NCBI RefSeq assembly: GCF_900100955.1
Contig: NZ_FNCC01000008.1
Coordinates: 1 to 64,000 of the forward strand
Origin: Lentzea fradiae
GTDB taxonomy: Bacteria > Actinomycetota > Actinomycetes > Mycobacteriales > Pseudonocardiaceae
DNA: 64,000 nt
Direction: 5' to 3'
The notes under the pieces: model-generated
Seen by the model: the letters and a program-made list of their open reading frames with translations, nothing else
Databases searched by the model: none
Told to the model about the DNA's origin: nothing
Translations under genes and position numbers: made by a program
Shown: positions 19,078 to 28,120 of the stretch, piece after piece
Position numbering within the stretch: position 1 is the stretch's first letter
Layout of the letters: each line of letters starts with the position of its first letter

Positions 19078-19925
19078 CCGAGGAAGCTCCCGCCCAGACC
19101 GGAACCGCGACCGAGGCAGCGGCACCGGACGACGGCAAGTTCAAGGTCAAGCTCACGAACTTCGAGGGCCCGTTCGACCTCCTGCTGCAGCTGATCTCCC
19201 AGCACACGCTCGACGTGACCGAGGTGGCGCTGCACCGGGTCACCGACGACTTCATCGCGCACATCCGCGGCATGGGCGAGGCGTGGGACCTCGACGAGAC
19301 CACCGAGTTCCTGGTGATCGCCGCGACCCTGCTCGACCTGAAGGCCGCGCGCCTGCTGCCCACCGGCGACGTCGAGGACGAGGACGACCTGGCCCTGCTG
19401 GAGGCCCGCGACCTGCTCTTCGCGCGGCTGCTGCAGTACCGGGCGTACAAGCAGGTGGCGGCCCTCTTCGCGGAGCTGGAACAGGGAGCGTTCCGGCGCT
19501 ACCCGCGGTCGGTGTCCCTGGAACCCCGCTTCGAGGGCCTGCTGCCCGAGGTGATGCTCGGCGTCACACCGGACAAGTTCGCGCTGATCGCCGCGGCCGC
19601 GTTCCGGCCCAAGCAGAAGCGCACCCTCTCGACCGCGCACGTGCACCAGCACCGGGTCTCGATTCGCGAGACGGCCGACCTGCTGCGCACACTGCTCGTC
19701 GAGAAGGGCACGGCGACGTTCGCGGAGATCATCGCCGACTGCACGGAGACCATGGAGGTCGTCGCGCGGTTCCTGGCACTGCTGGAGCTGTACCGGGAGA
19801 AGTCGCTGGCCTTCGAGCAGGAGGACCCGCTCGGCCCGCTCACGGTGACGTGGGTCGGCGGGACGTTGGGACAGGCGCAGTCGCAGCTGCACGCCGGTGA
19901 CGAGGACGAGGACTACGGCGGATGA
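19074..19925 (+). CDS. scpA: Segregation and condensation protein A
   Basis: 283 aa, GTG overlapping the previous gene. The kleisin N-terminal block FKVKLTNFEGPFDLLLQLIS and the LDVTEVALHRVTDDFIAHI stretch are diagnostic. The C-terminal winged-helix end (VVARFLALLELYREKSLAFE) is also conserved. ScpA bridges SMC heads and binds ScpB to form the condensin complex. The coupled scpB follows. Confidence 0.95.
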   Translation: MTEEAPAQTGTATEAAAPDDGKFKVKLTNFEGPFDLLLQLISQHTLDVTEVALHRVTDDFIAHIRGMGEAWDLDETTEFLVIAATLLDLKAARLLPTGDVEDEDDLALLEARDLLFARLLQYRAYKQVAALFAELEQGAFRRYPRSVSLEPRFEGLLPEVMLGVTPDKFALIAAAAFRPKQKRTLSTAHVHQHRVSIRETADLLRTLLVEKGTATFAEIIADCTETMEVVARFLALLELYREKSLAFEQEDPLGPLTVTWVGGTLGQAQSQLHAGDEDEDYGG

Positions 19926-20860
19926 GCGAGCCACTGGCCGGACCGGACGCGGCGGAGATCGCGGACCCGGGACCGGCGTTCGACGCGAGCGGCGCGACCG
20001 GCCGCGAGGTGCGTGACGGCGAGCCCACGCCCGCGGGGGTCCCCCCGGTTTCCAGCCTATCGGGCGGCACCGACGAAAACGGCACGTCAGCCGATCGGGC
20101 TGTGGACAACTCGGCGTCCCGGCGCCCCGCGAAGCGGCCGCGCAAACCTGCCGCCGAGCCCGACCCTGTCTCGGACGCGGCGCTCGACGACGCCGCCCCC
20201 GGCCCCGTCGTGCTCGACGCCGCGGAAGCCACCACCGACACCGACACCGCCTCCCTCGAGGCGCAGCTGCTCGCCGCCGCCCCCGTGGAGGCGATCGAGG
20301 ACAGCGGCCTGCCGGACCTCACCGACGACGCCACGTTCGAGGCGGCGCTGGAGTCCGTGCTGCTCGTCGTCGACAGCCCGATCGCGGAAGACCAGCTCAG
20401 CAGTGCCCTGGAGCAGCCGGTGCGGCGGGTCAAGCGGGCACTCCGTACACTTTCCACCCGGTACACCGAGTCCGGCAGCGGCATCGACCTGCGCAGGGCG
20501 GGGGACGGCTGGCGCTTCTACACGCGCGACCGGTTCGCCCCGTTCGTGGAGAAGCTGCTGCTCGACGGCCAGCGCGCGAAACTCACGCGCGCGGCCCTGG
20601 AGACGCTCGCGGTGATCGCCTACCGGCAGCCCGTCACGCGGGCGCGGATCGCGGCGGTGCGCGGCGTCAACGTCGACGGGGTGATCCGGACCCTGGTCGC
20701 ACGGGGGCTCATCGAGGAGACGGGCACCGACAGCGACACGGGTGGGATCCTGTACCGCACGACCGAACTGTTCCTGGAGCGGTTGGGGCTGTCGTCACTG
20801 CACGACCTGCCGCCAATCGCGCCGCTGCTGCCCGAAGTGGATGCGATCGACGATGTCTGA
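19922..20860 (+). CDS. scpB: Segregation and condensation protein B with long disordered N terminus
   Basis: 312 aa, ATG overlapping scpA. Residues 1 to ~130 are acidic and low complexity. The two winged-helix domains follow: ESVLLVVDSPIAEDQLSSAL and ALETLAVIAYRQPVTRARIA with VRGVNVDGVIRTLVARGLIE. Typical ScpB is ~200 aa, so the N-terminal extension is unusual, though seen in related genera. ScpB dimers bind ScpA in the SMC condensin. Confidence 0.93.
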   Translation: MSEPLAGPDAAEIADPGPAFDASGATGREVRDGEPTPAGVPPVSSLSGGTDENGTSADRAVDNSASRRPAKRPRKPAAEPDPVSDAALDDAAPGPVVLDAAEATTDTDTASLEAQLLAAAPVEAIEDSGLPDLTDDATFEAALESVLLVVDSPIAEDQLSSALEQPVRRVKRALRTLSTRYTESGSGIDLRRAGDGWRFYTRDRFAPFVEKLLLDGQRAKLTRAALETLAVIAYRQPVTRARIAAVRGVNVDGVIRTLVARGLIEETGTDSDTGGILYRTTELFLERLGLSSLHDLPPIAPLLPEVDAIDDV

Positions 20861-21587
20861 GAACGAGGGCGTGCGCCTGCAGAAGGTGCTGGCGCAGGCG
20901 GGGATCGCCTCGCGCCGTGCTTCGGAGGAGCTGATCGACCAGGGCCGCGTCCAGGTCGACGGGAAGGTCGTGCGCGAGCAGGGGCGGCGGATCGACCCCG
21001 AGACCGCGGTCGTGCACGTCGACGGGGTGCGGGTGCAGATCCGCGAGGACGTCGTCACGATCGCCCTGAACAAGCCGTACGGGATGCTCTCCACGATGGA
21101 GGACGACCAGGGCAGGCCGTGTGTCGGCGACCTGGTCCGCAACCGCAAGGAGCGGCTCTTCCACGTCGGGCGGCTCGACGCCGAGACCGAGGGGCTGCTG
21201 CTGCTCACCAACGACGGTGAGCTCGCGCACCGGTTGATGCACCCCAGCTACAACGTCAAGAAGACCTACCTCGCCGAGGTGCCCGGCCCGGTCGAGAAGG
21301 GGCTCGGCAAGAAGCTCAAGGCGGGGGTCGAGCTCGACGACGGCCCGGTCAAGGTCGACTCGTTCAAGCTCATCAGCGCGGTGCCCGGCAAGGCGCTCGT
21401 CGAGGTCGTGCTGCACGAGGGCCGCAAGCACATCGTGCGTCGCCTGCTGGAGCACGTCGGCTACCCGGTGCAGTCGCTCGTGCGGGTCGCGGTCGGAGAC
21501 GTGTCCCTCGGCAACCAGCGGCCCGGCTCGATGCGCGTGCTGAACCGCCAGGAGGTCGGCGGCCTGTACAAGCTGGTCGGGCTCTAG
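20853..21587 (+). CDS. rluB: 23S rRNA pseudouridine synthase RluB
   Basis: 244 aa; ATG 20853 overlaps the scpB stop by eight bases. It has an N-terminal S4 domain (RLQKVLAQAGIASRRASEEL) and the RsuA/RluB catalytic motif FHVGRLDAETEGLLLLTNDG with the catalytic Asp, plus HEGRKHIVRRLLEHVGYPV. The family makes pseudouridine 2605 in 23S rRNA. It corresponds to Rv1711. In mycobacteria cmk and der follow, but here the block ends. Confidence 0.94.
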   Translation: MSENEGVRLQKVLAQAGIASRRASEELIDQGRVQVDGKVVREQGRRIDPETAVVHVDGVRVQIREDVVTIALNKPYGMLSTMEDDQGRPCVGDLVRNRKERLFHVGRLDAETEGLLLLTNDGELAHRLMHPSYNVKKTYLAEVPGPVEKGLGKKLKAGVELDDGPVKVDSFKLISAVPGKALVEVVLHEGRKHIVRRLLEHVGYPVQSLVRVAVGDVSLGNQRPGSMRVLNRQEVGGLYKLVGL

Positions 21588-21598
21588 AGGAACGGCAA

Positions 21599-21627
21599 CC
21601 GTGGGCGGCGTGCAGTGCCGCCCACGG
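21599..21627 (+). terminator. Terminator-like hairpin after rluB
   Basis: A perfect 11-bp stem (21599-21609 with 21617-21627, ccgtgggcggc/gccgcccacgg) with a seven-base loop begins 12 bases after the rluB stop. There is no T run, as is common in high-GC actinobacteria. Confidence 0.6.
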
Positions 21628-21701
21628 CCACACCGGCGCCGGTTCAGGGCGTGAGCACCGGGTCTTCCCCGTTGGAGAGCTTCCACGTTAGGGCGAACGG
21701 G

Positions 21702-21747
21702 TTGTTCACGGTCAGTCCGCTGCCGTTGAACAAAGTTCTCTGAACAA
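21702..21747. repeat. Three TGAACAA heptamers upstream of the first nSTAND gene
   Basis: TGAACAA occurs at 21727-21733 and 21741-21747 (14-base spacing) and inverted as TTGTTCA at 21702-21708, all within 55 bases of the GTG at 21755. The downstream protein has an N-terminal helix-turn-helix-like domain, so autoregulation through these sites is possible. The repeats are observed; the function is inference. Confidence 0.4.
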
Positions 21748-21754
21748 TGGCGGG

Positions 21755-24454
21755 GTGCCGAGACGGGAACGCCCTCTCGACGAGGGCGAGAGCGGTCTCC
21801 TGCGGTTCGCGGCGGACCTGCGCCGGCTGCGGGAGCGGGCGGGCCGCCCCACCTACCGGGAGCTGAGCCGGCGGGCGCACTACTCGGCCGCGGCGCTGTC
21901 GGAGGCGGCGGGCGGGCGGAAGCTGCCGAGCCTCGCCGTCACCAGGGCGTACGTCCAGGCGTGCGACGGCGACCAGGAGGAGTGGACGCGGCGGTGGCGG
22001 GCGGTCGCGGACAGCGAACCCCACCCGGCCGGTGGCAGCCCGTACGCCGGGCTCGCGATGTTCCAGCCGGACGACGCGCCGAAGTTCTTCGGCCGTGAGC
22101 GGCTGACCGCCGAGCTGCTCGGCACGCGGAAGCGGTTCACCGGCGTGTTCGGGCCGTCGGGCGTGGGGAAGTCGTCGCTGCTGCGGGCGGGGCTGATCGC
22201 GAGGACCGGGGACCCGGTGCTGCTGTTCACGCCCGGCGCCGATCCCCTGGAGGAGTGCGCGGTCGCGCTGGCCCGCCTCACCGGCGGGGACGTGGGCGAG
22301 ATCGCCGCCGACCTGGCGGATCCGAAGGCGCTCCGCCGTCATCACGCGCACCTCGTGGTCGTGGACCAGTTCGAGGAGCTGTTCACGTTGTGCCGCAGTG
22401 AGGAGCTGCGCACCTGGCTCGTCACGGCGCTGCTGTCGTGCACGAAGGTCGTCATCGCGGTGCGTGCCGACTACCAGGCGCACTGCGCGCGATACCCCGA
22501 GCTGGTCGGCGCGCTCGACCAGGTCCACGTCGGTCCCATGACGCCCGACGAGCTGCGCCTCGCCATCACCGGGCCCGCGGCCGCCGTCGGCGCGAAGGTC
22601 GAGACGGCGTTGCTGGCCAGGCTGATGGCCGACGCGGTGGGGCAGGCGGCCGTGCTGCCGCTGCTGTCGCACGCGCTCGCCGAGACCTGGCAGCACCGCC
22701 GCGGCACGACGCTGACCGTCGCGGGCTACGAGCAGGTGGGCGGGCTCGACCACGCCGTCGCCCGCACCGCGCAGGAGGTCTACGACGGGCTGACCGGACG
22801 GCAGCAGGAGCAGGCGAAGCGGATCTTGCTGCGGCTCGTGACGGCGGAGTCGACGAAGCGGCGGGCGCGCGGGGACGAGCTGGAGGCCGACGAGGAGGTG
22901 CTCGTCGCACTGGCCGCGGCACGGCTCGTCGTGATCGGCCGCGACGGCGTCGAGCTGGCGCACGAGGCGCTGATCCGCTCCTGGCCGACGCTGCGCGACT
23001 GGGTCGAGGAGGAACGCGAGAACATCCGGGCGCAGCGCGAGCTGACCCACGCGGTGCGAACGTGGGAGTCGCTCGACCGCGACCCCGGCGCGTTGTTCCG
23101 CGGCCGCCGGCTCACCAGCGTGCCGCCGGGACTCGCCCTGAACGCGGCGGAACGGGCGTTCCTCGCCGCGAGCAGGGCCGCGGAGGAGGAGCTGTCCGCG
23201 ACCACGCGAAGACGGACGCGGCGGCAACGCCAGCTGCTCGCCGCCCTGGTCGTGCTGCTGGTCGTGGCCGCCAGCTCCACCGTCTTCGCCCTGCGGGCCG
23301 GACGGACCGCCGACGAGCAGCGGACCAACGCCGTCGTGCTGAGGGCCGTCGGCGAGGCGGCCGCCCTGCGGTCCACCAACCCCGCGCTCGCCCAGCAGGT
23401 CGCGCTCGCCGCCCACCGGCTCGTGCCGCTGCCGCAGGCCCGCAACGGCCTGCGCCAGGAGGACGTGCCGTCGCAGGTCGTGCGCGAGGCACCGGCCGAG
23501 GTCACGGCGCTGGTGGTCGGCCCGACCCAGCAGCTGGTCGTCACCGGCCATCGCGACGGCGCGGTGGTGCTGGCCGCGCTCGACGACCTGCCGTCGCCGC
23601 GCACGTTCCACGAGGCCACGAGGCACACCGGTGCCGTCACGGCGCTGGCGATGGACTCGACGGGGACCCTGGTCGCCTCGGTCGGCGACGACGGCGCCGT
23701 GCACGTCGTGGACGTCTCGCTCGGCAGGCCCCGCGAGCTCGCCGCACTGCCCGCGAAGGCCACCGCGATCGCGTGGCGGGGCGGCACCCTGGTCACGACC
23801 GGCGACGACGGCACGCTGAGCTTCTGGACCGACCTGGACCGGCCGCGTCTCGTCACGACGGTCCAGCTCGGGCTGGGCCCGCTCGCGGCCCTGGCCTTCC
23901 GCGCCGACGGCAGGGTGCTCGCCGCCGTCACGACCGGGCGCGCCGTCCACCTGGCCGACGCCGCCGACCTGCGCGACGTCGAGCTGCTGGCGCTGACCAG
24001 GGAGTTCGCCGGCGGGGCCCAGTTCGCGGGCGACTCGCTGCTGACCACCGCGGGCACGGCGGTGCACCTCTGGGACGTGGGCGACCCGCGTGGGCCCGTC
24101 CTGCGCGCGGAGATCCCGTCCGGCGGTGCCCAGGTCACCTCGGCTCGGCTCGGCGCGGACCGGGTCGCCGTCGCCACGGACGACGGACTGGTGCGGCTGT
24201 GGCGGCTGGAGCGGGGAGAGCCGGTCGAGCAGGCGCTGCTGCGCGGGCACGCGGGGCCCGTCGCCGCGGTCGGGCTGACCCCGCAGGGCGACGAGGTCGT
24301 GACGGGAGGTGCGGACCGGGCGGTGCGGCTGTGGGAGGCCGACCCGCGGGACCCGGCGGTGCGGATCTGCGAGCAGGCGTTCCCGCGGATGACCCGCGAG
24401 GAGTGGGAGCGGTACTTCGGCGAGCTGCCGTTCCGGCCGCCGTGCCCGGGATGA
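21755..24454 (+). CDS. HTH-nSTAND-WD40 protein (intact P-loop)
   Basis: 899 aa, GTG start with a weak SD. Residues ~10-85 are a Xre-like helical domain (LLRFAADLRRLRERAGRPTY, ALSEAAGGRKLPSL). Residues ~100-480 are an nSTAND NTPase: FFGRERL, Walker A GPSGVGKS (133-140), Walker B VVVDQFEE (201-208). One transmembrane helix (~491-512, LLAALVVLLVVAASSTVFAL) precedes a C-terminal WD40-like propeller (~545-880). The C terminus has the CEQAF..MTREEWERYFG...PPC motif of actinobacterial relatives. STAND proteins are signalling switches, often in defence or stress. The ligand is unknown. Confidence 0.88.
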   Translation: MPRRERPLDEGESGLLRFAADLRRLRERAGRPTYRELSRRAHYSAAALSEAAGGRKLPSLAVTRAYVQACDGDQEEWTRRWRAVADSEPHPAGGSPYAGLAMFQPDDAPKFFGRERLTAELLGTRKRFTGVFGPSGVGKSSLLRAGLIARTGDPVLLFTPGADPLEECAVALARLTGGDVGEIAADLADPKALRRHHAHLVVVDQFEELFTLCRSEELRTWLVTALLSCTKVVIAVRADYQAHCARYPELVGALDQVHVGPMTPDELRLAITGPAAAVGAKVETALLARLMADAVGQAAVLPLLSHALAETWQHRRGTTLTVAGYEQVGGLDHAVARTAQEVYDGLTGRQQEQAKRILLRLVTAESTKRRARGDELEADEEVLVALAAARLVVIGRDGVELAHEALIRSWPTLRDWVEEERENIRAQRELTHAVRTWESLDRDPGALFRGRRLTSVPPGLALNAAERAFLAASRAAEEELSATTRRRTRRQRQLLAALVVLLVVAASSTVFALRAGRTADEQRTNAVVLRAVGEAAALRSTNPALAQQVALAAHRLVPLPQARNGLRQEDVPSQVVREAPAEVTALVVGPTQQLVVTGHRDGAVVLAALDDLPSPRTFHEATRHTGAVTALAMDSTGTLVASVGDDGAVHVVDVSLGRPRELAALPAKATAIAWRGGTLVTTGDDGTLSFWTDLDRPRLVTTVQLGLGPLAALAFRADGRVLAAVTTGRAVHLADAADLRDVELLALTREFAGGAQFAGDSLLTTAGTAVHLWDVGDPRGPVLRAEIPSGGAQVTSARLGADRVAVATDDGLVRLWRLERGEPVEQALLRGHAGPVAAVGLTPQGDEVVTGGADRAVRLWEADPRDPAVRICEQAFPRMTREEWERYFGELPFRPPCPG

Positions 24455-24556
24455 CCGAGGTGGAACGGTCACGAAGTACCCCCCGATCCGGTGGGGGATG
24501 AGCGGGGCGTTAGACGACGGGTCAGGCTCTGGGGGAGAATTCGTCCGGGAGGCGGT

Positions 24557-27295
24557 ATGCCACGAGGGGAACGACCGCTGGGTCCGGAGGACACGGCGCT
24601 GCTGCGGTTCGCCGGTGACCTGCGCAGACTGCGTGACCAGGCGGGCAAACCGAGCTATCGCGAACTGGCGGTGCGGGCGAACTACTCGCCGACCGCGCTG
24701 TCGGACGCGGCCGGTGGCCGCAAGCTGCCCTCGCTCGCCCTGACCCTCGCGTTCGTCCGGGCCTGCGACCCCGCCGCCGACACCGCGCCGTGGACGAAGC
24801 GCTGGCGCGAGCTGGCCGCCGAGCACACCCAGCAGCTGCTCCCGAACGCCCCGTACCCCGGCGCCGAGCCGTACACCGAGACAGGCGCGAAGCACTTCTT
24901 CGGCCGTGAGCGCCTCGTCGGCCAGGTCCTCGACTCGGTACGCACCAGGCCGCTCACCGTCCTCCTCGGCGCGTCCGGCTCGGGCAGGACGTCGCTGCTG
25001 CGCGCCGGCCTCCTGCCGGCGCTCGACGACGCGGTGCTGGTCACACCGGGGGACACCGACCCGCTCGCCGACCTCGCCGAGGCACTGGCCGGCGTCTTCC
25101 CCGGCACGACGGCGGCCAGCCTCGCCGAGGAGCTGCGGGCCGACCCCGACCGCCTCCGGCTGCTGGTCCGCCGGCACCGCCCCGGTCTCGTCCTGCTCGT
25201 CGACGACGCGGAGAAGACCCTCGGCGCGGACGACTTCCTCGCCGCCGTCACCCGCTGCCCGCACGTGGTCCTCGCCGTGCGCGCCGATCACCGGCGCCGC
25301 TGCCTCGACCGGGGACTGGCCGGCGCGGAGATCACCGTCGAGCCGATGACGGCCGACCAGCTGCGCCGCGCGATCAGCGAGCCCGCCGCCAAGGTGGGCG
25401 CCACCGTGGAGACGGCGGTGATCACCCAGCTGGTCGCCGACGCCGCGAACCGGCACGCGCTCGCGCTGGTGCAGCGGACGCTGCTGGAGACGTGGCGGCG
25501 CAAGCGCGGGATGACGCTGTCGCTTTCCGGGTTCGAGGAGACCGGCGGCATCGGGCAGGTGGCCGTGCACGCCGCGGAGGCGTTCTACGACGGGCTCGGC
25601 GAGACGGCCCGCCGGTCGGTCCGCGGGGTGTTCCTGCGGCTGGTCTCGGTGCGGCGCAACGGCACGACGCAACGCCGGACCCGCGTGCTGGACACCGAAC
25701 CGCGGCTGCTGGAGCAGCTCGCCAAGGCCAGGCTCGTCACGCTCACCGACGACGGCGCCGAGCTGGTCCACGACGCGCTGCTGGGCTGGCCGCGGCTCGC
25801 CGGGTGGATCGACGAGGAACGCGAGACCCTCGGCACCCACCAGCAGCTCGTCACCGCGATGGAGCTGTGGGAGGCGAGCGACCGCGACCCGCTCGCGCTC
25901 TACCGGGGCGCGCGGCTGCGCAGGGCCAGGGAGCTCGGCGAGTTCTTGACGGTCCAGGAGCGCCAGTTCGTCGACCTCAGCACCCGGCGCGAGACCCGCC
26001 GCTTCACGGCGTTCGTCGCCGCCGTCGCGGTGCTGATCGCGCTGGTGCCCGGCACGGTCGTCTACGCGCTGTCCAACGAGCGCAAGCTGACCGAGGCGCA
26101 CGGCCGCGAGCTCGGCGGCAAGGCGCTCTCCGAGTCCGAGGAGCTGATCGAGCAGCGCAGGCCGTACGCGGACAAGTACGCGCTGGTCGGTTACAAGGTC
26201 AACCCGTCGCCCGAGGCGGAGAAGGTGCTGCGGCTCGCCAACGCGGTCACTCGCGGCATCCCGTTCACCGGCACGCCGAAGGACGACGCGGACGTGGTCG
26301 TCGCGCCGCGCGGCGACGTGGCTGCGGTGACCGACGCGGACGGCACCGACCGGATGTGGAGCCTCGACGAGGACAGCGCCACGTCCGGCGCGAGGTTCGC
26401 CGACGGCCACCGGGTCGTGAAGCTCGCCGAACGCCGTGCCATCACGAGAGACCAGACGGGCCGCGAGCACCTGTGGGCCGTCAACGCCGCGAACGACGTC
26501 ACCCGCCTCGCCGCGCTGCCGGACCGGTTCCGCACGCTCGACCTCAGCGCGGACGGCTCGCGCGTGGTCGGCAAGGTCGGCGACGCGGACGGCCTCGGGC
26601 TGCCGACGCCGGACGAGACCGCGCACGCCGAGCTGTTCGACCTCACCGACCCGAGGTCCCTGCGCGAGCTGCCCATGCCGGTGCGCGACCCGGAGGCCGT
26701 GGCGCTCAGCCAGGACGGCCGCGAGCTCGCGACAGCGGTGTGGGACGCGGCGGCGGGCGCCACGACGGTCGAGTTCTGGAGCATCGGCGGCACGGCGGAA
26801 CCGGCGGCGCCCGCGTTGCGCCAGCCCGTCTACGTCCGGGGCATCACCTACAGCGGCGACGGCCGGTGGCTCGCGGTGGAGCACTCGCCGGAGTCCGTCG
26901 TCGAGGTGTGGCAACGCGTGCCGAGCGGCGCGCCCGTGCTGCGCGCCCGGCTCGACAGCGCTCTGCGTTACGGCGCCGGCATCTCGTTCTCCGACGACGA
27001 CCGCATCGCCATCGTGCGCGACAACATCTTCGAGGTGCAGCAGCTCTACACGAACGACCGTGCGCCCGACCGGCTCGTCTACGTCGTCGGGCACGGCAAC
27101 TCGACGCGCGCGATTTTCCGGGCGCAGCACGGCGACTTCCTCGTGCGCAGCGGCGGCCGGAACCCCGAGCTGCTGCCGTACGACCTCGACAGCGGGCACA
27201 TCATCAAGAGGATGTGTGAAAAAGACGGAGCACGGCTCACAGACTCCGAATGGGTGAAGAGCTTCGGCGAAGTGGAGCGCGTGGAGGTCTGCTGA
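24557..27295 (+). CDS. HTH-nSTAND-WD40-like paralogue with degenerate P-loop
   Basis: 912 aa from ATG 24557 with SD GGGAGG. It parallels the upstream protein throughout: the same N terminus (MPRGERPLGPEDTALLRFAG), AAGGRKLPSLAL, FFGRERL, a transmembrane helix (~495-517, FVAAVAVLIALVPGTVVYAL), a propeller-like C-terminal half and a terminal LTDSEW..SFG motif with end cysteines. Walker A reads GASGSGRT (138-145), with Arg144 in place of the catalytic lysine. The Walker B region is LLVDDAEKT, where the partner has VVVDQFEE. It may bind but not hydrolyse nucleotide. Tandem duplication with divergence is the likely origin. Confidence 0.87.
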   Translation: MPRGERPLGPEDTALLRFAGDLRRLRDQAGKPSYRELAVRANYSPTALSDAAGGRKLPSLALTLAFVRACDPAADTAPWTKRWRELAAEHTQQLLPNAPYPGAEPYTETGAKHFFGRERLVGQVLDSVRTRPLTVLLGASGSGRTSLLRAGLLPALDDAVLVTPGDTDPLADLAEALAGVFPGTTAASLAEELRADPDRLRLLVRRHRPGLVLLVDDAEKTLGADDFLAAVTRCPHVVLAVRADHRRRCLDRGLAGAEITVEPMTADQLRRAISEPAAKVGATVETAVITQLVADAANRHALALVQRTLLETWRRKRGMTLSLSGFEETGGIGQVAVHAAEAFYDGLGETARRSVRGVFLRLVSVRRNGTTQRRTRVLDTEPRLLEQLAKARLVTLTDDGAELVHDALLGWPRLAGWIDEERETLGTHQQLVTAMELWEASDRDPLALYRGARLRRARELGEFLTVQERQFVDLSTRRETRRFTAFVAAVAVLIALVPGTVVYALSNERKLTEAHGRELGGKALSESEELIEQRRPYADKYALVGYKVNPSPEAEKVLRLANAVTRGIPFTGTPKDDADVVVAPRGDVAAVTDADGTDRMWSLDEDSATSGARFADGHRVVKLAERRAITRDQTGREHLWAVNAANDVTRLAALPDRFRTLDLSADGSRVVGKVGDADGLGLPTPDETAHAELFDLTDPRSLRELPMPVRDPEAVALSQDGRELATAVWDAAAGATTVEFWSIGGTAEPAAPALRQPVYVRGITYSGDGRWLAVEHSPESVVEVWQRVPSGAPVLRARLDSALRYGAGISFSDDDRIAIVRDNIFEVQQLYTNDRAPDRLVYVVGHGNSTRAIFRAQHGDFLVRSGGRNPELLPYDLDSGHIIKRMCEKDGARLTDSEWVKSFGEVERVEVC

Positions 27296-27341
27296 ACCGC
27301 CGTGCTGTGCTTGAAACTACGCGGAGTTGGTCCACCACGCA

Positions 27342-27370
27342 TTGTGAAGCCGAGGTCCACTCTCTAGGGT
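27342..27370 (+). promoter_or_regulatory. Predicted promoter of the NitT/TauT operon (leaderless)
   Basis: TTGTGA (27342-27347), a 17-base spacer and TAGGGT (27365-27370). The expected transcript start, about seven bases downstream, coincides with the GTG codon at 27377, which has no Shine-Dalgarno. A leaderless mRNA is therefore likely. Confidence 0.45.
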
Positions 27371-27376
27371 GACCGA

Positions 27377-28120
27377 GTGCGTGCGTTCACAAGGGGAATT
27401 CTCGGCATTGCCGGTTTTCTCGTGCTGTGGGAGCTCCTGGGGCGCTCCCCCCTCCTTCCTGCTCACGCGCTACCGCCACCGTCCGTCGTGTTCGGTGAGC
27501 TCGTGACGCAGCTGTCCTCTCCTACCTTCTTCCGTCATGTCGTGGCAACGGTTCTGGCGTTGCTGATCGCCATCGGCATCGCGATCGCCATCGCGGTGCC
27601 GAGTGGACTCGTGCTCGGCAGCCTTCCGGCCGTGCGCCACGCGACGCGCGCGGTGATCGAGTTCCTGCGTCCGATCCCTTCCGTGGCACTGATTCCGCTG
27701 GCGTTGGTGATGCTCGGGTTCGGGCCGGAAACGAAGATCACCCTCGCGGTCTACGCGGCGCTGTGGCCGATCCTGTTCAACACCATCTACGCGCTCGACG
27801 AGCTCGACCCGTTGCAGGTCGAGACCGCGCGGACGTTCGGCCTCGGCCGGGTGGGCATCCTGTTCCGGGTGGCCCTGCCCAACGCGCTGCCGTTCGTCCT
27901 CACCGGAATCCGGCTGGCGGCGACGACGGCGCTGATCGTGATGGTGAGCGTCGAGATCATGGCCAGCAGCCAGACCGGCCTCGGCTTCTTCATCATGGAG
28001 GCCCGCAGCGGGCCCGGCCGGATGGACCAGGTGCTCGTCGGCACCGTGGTCGCCGGCGTGATCGGCCTGCTCCTCAACAACGGCCTGGAGCAGGTTCGCC
28101 GACGTTGGGTGGCCTGGTGA
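27377..28120 (+). CDS. ABC transporter permease, NitT/TauT (SsuC-like) family
   Basis: 247 aa, GTG start. Six predicted helices and the BPD_transp_1 coupling motif VETARTFGLGRVGILFRVAL are visible; LRPIPSVALIPLALVMLGFG is typical of SsuC/TauC/ThiX-like permeases. The family imports sulfonates, nitrate or pyrimidine precursors. Its stop overlaps the next permease GTG. Two different permeases in one operon imply a heterodimeric channel. Substrate unknown. Confidence 0.9.
   Translation: MRAFTRGILGIAGFLVLWELLGRSPLLPAHALPPPSVVFGELVTQLSSPTFFRHVVATVLALLIAIGIAIAIAVPSGLVLGSLPAVRHATRAVIEFLRPIPSVALIPLALVMLGFGPETKITLAVYAALWPILFNTIYALDELDPLQVETARTFGLGRVGILFRVALPNALPFVLTGIRLAATTALIVMVSVEIMASSQTGLGFFIMEARSGPGRMDQVLVGTVVAGVIGLLLNNGLEQVRRRWVAW

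Noticed and set aside
21644..27199. Minus-strand open frame of 1851 codons opposite the nSTAND genes
   Set aside because: It mirrors two well-supported plus-strand genes; the translation is Arg/Gly/Gln-rich without domains, as expected for an antisense frame in high-GC DNA.
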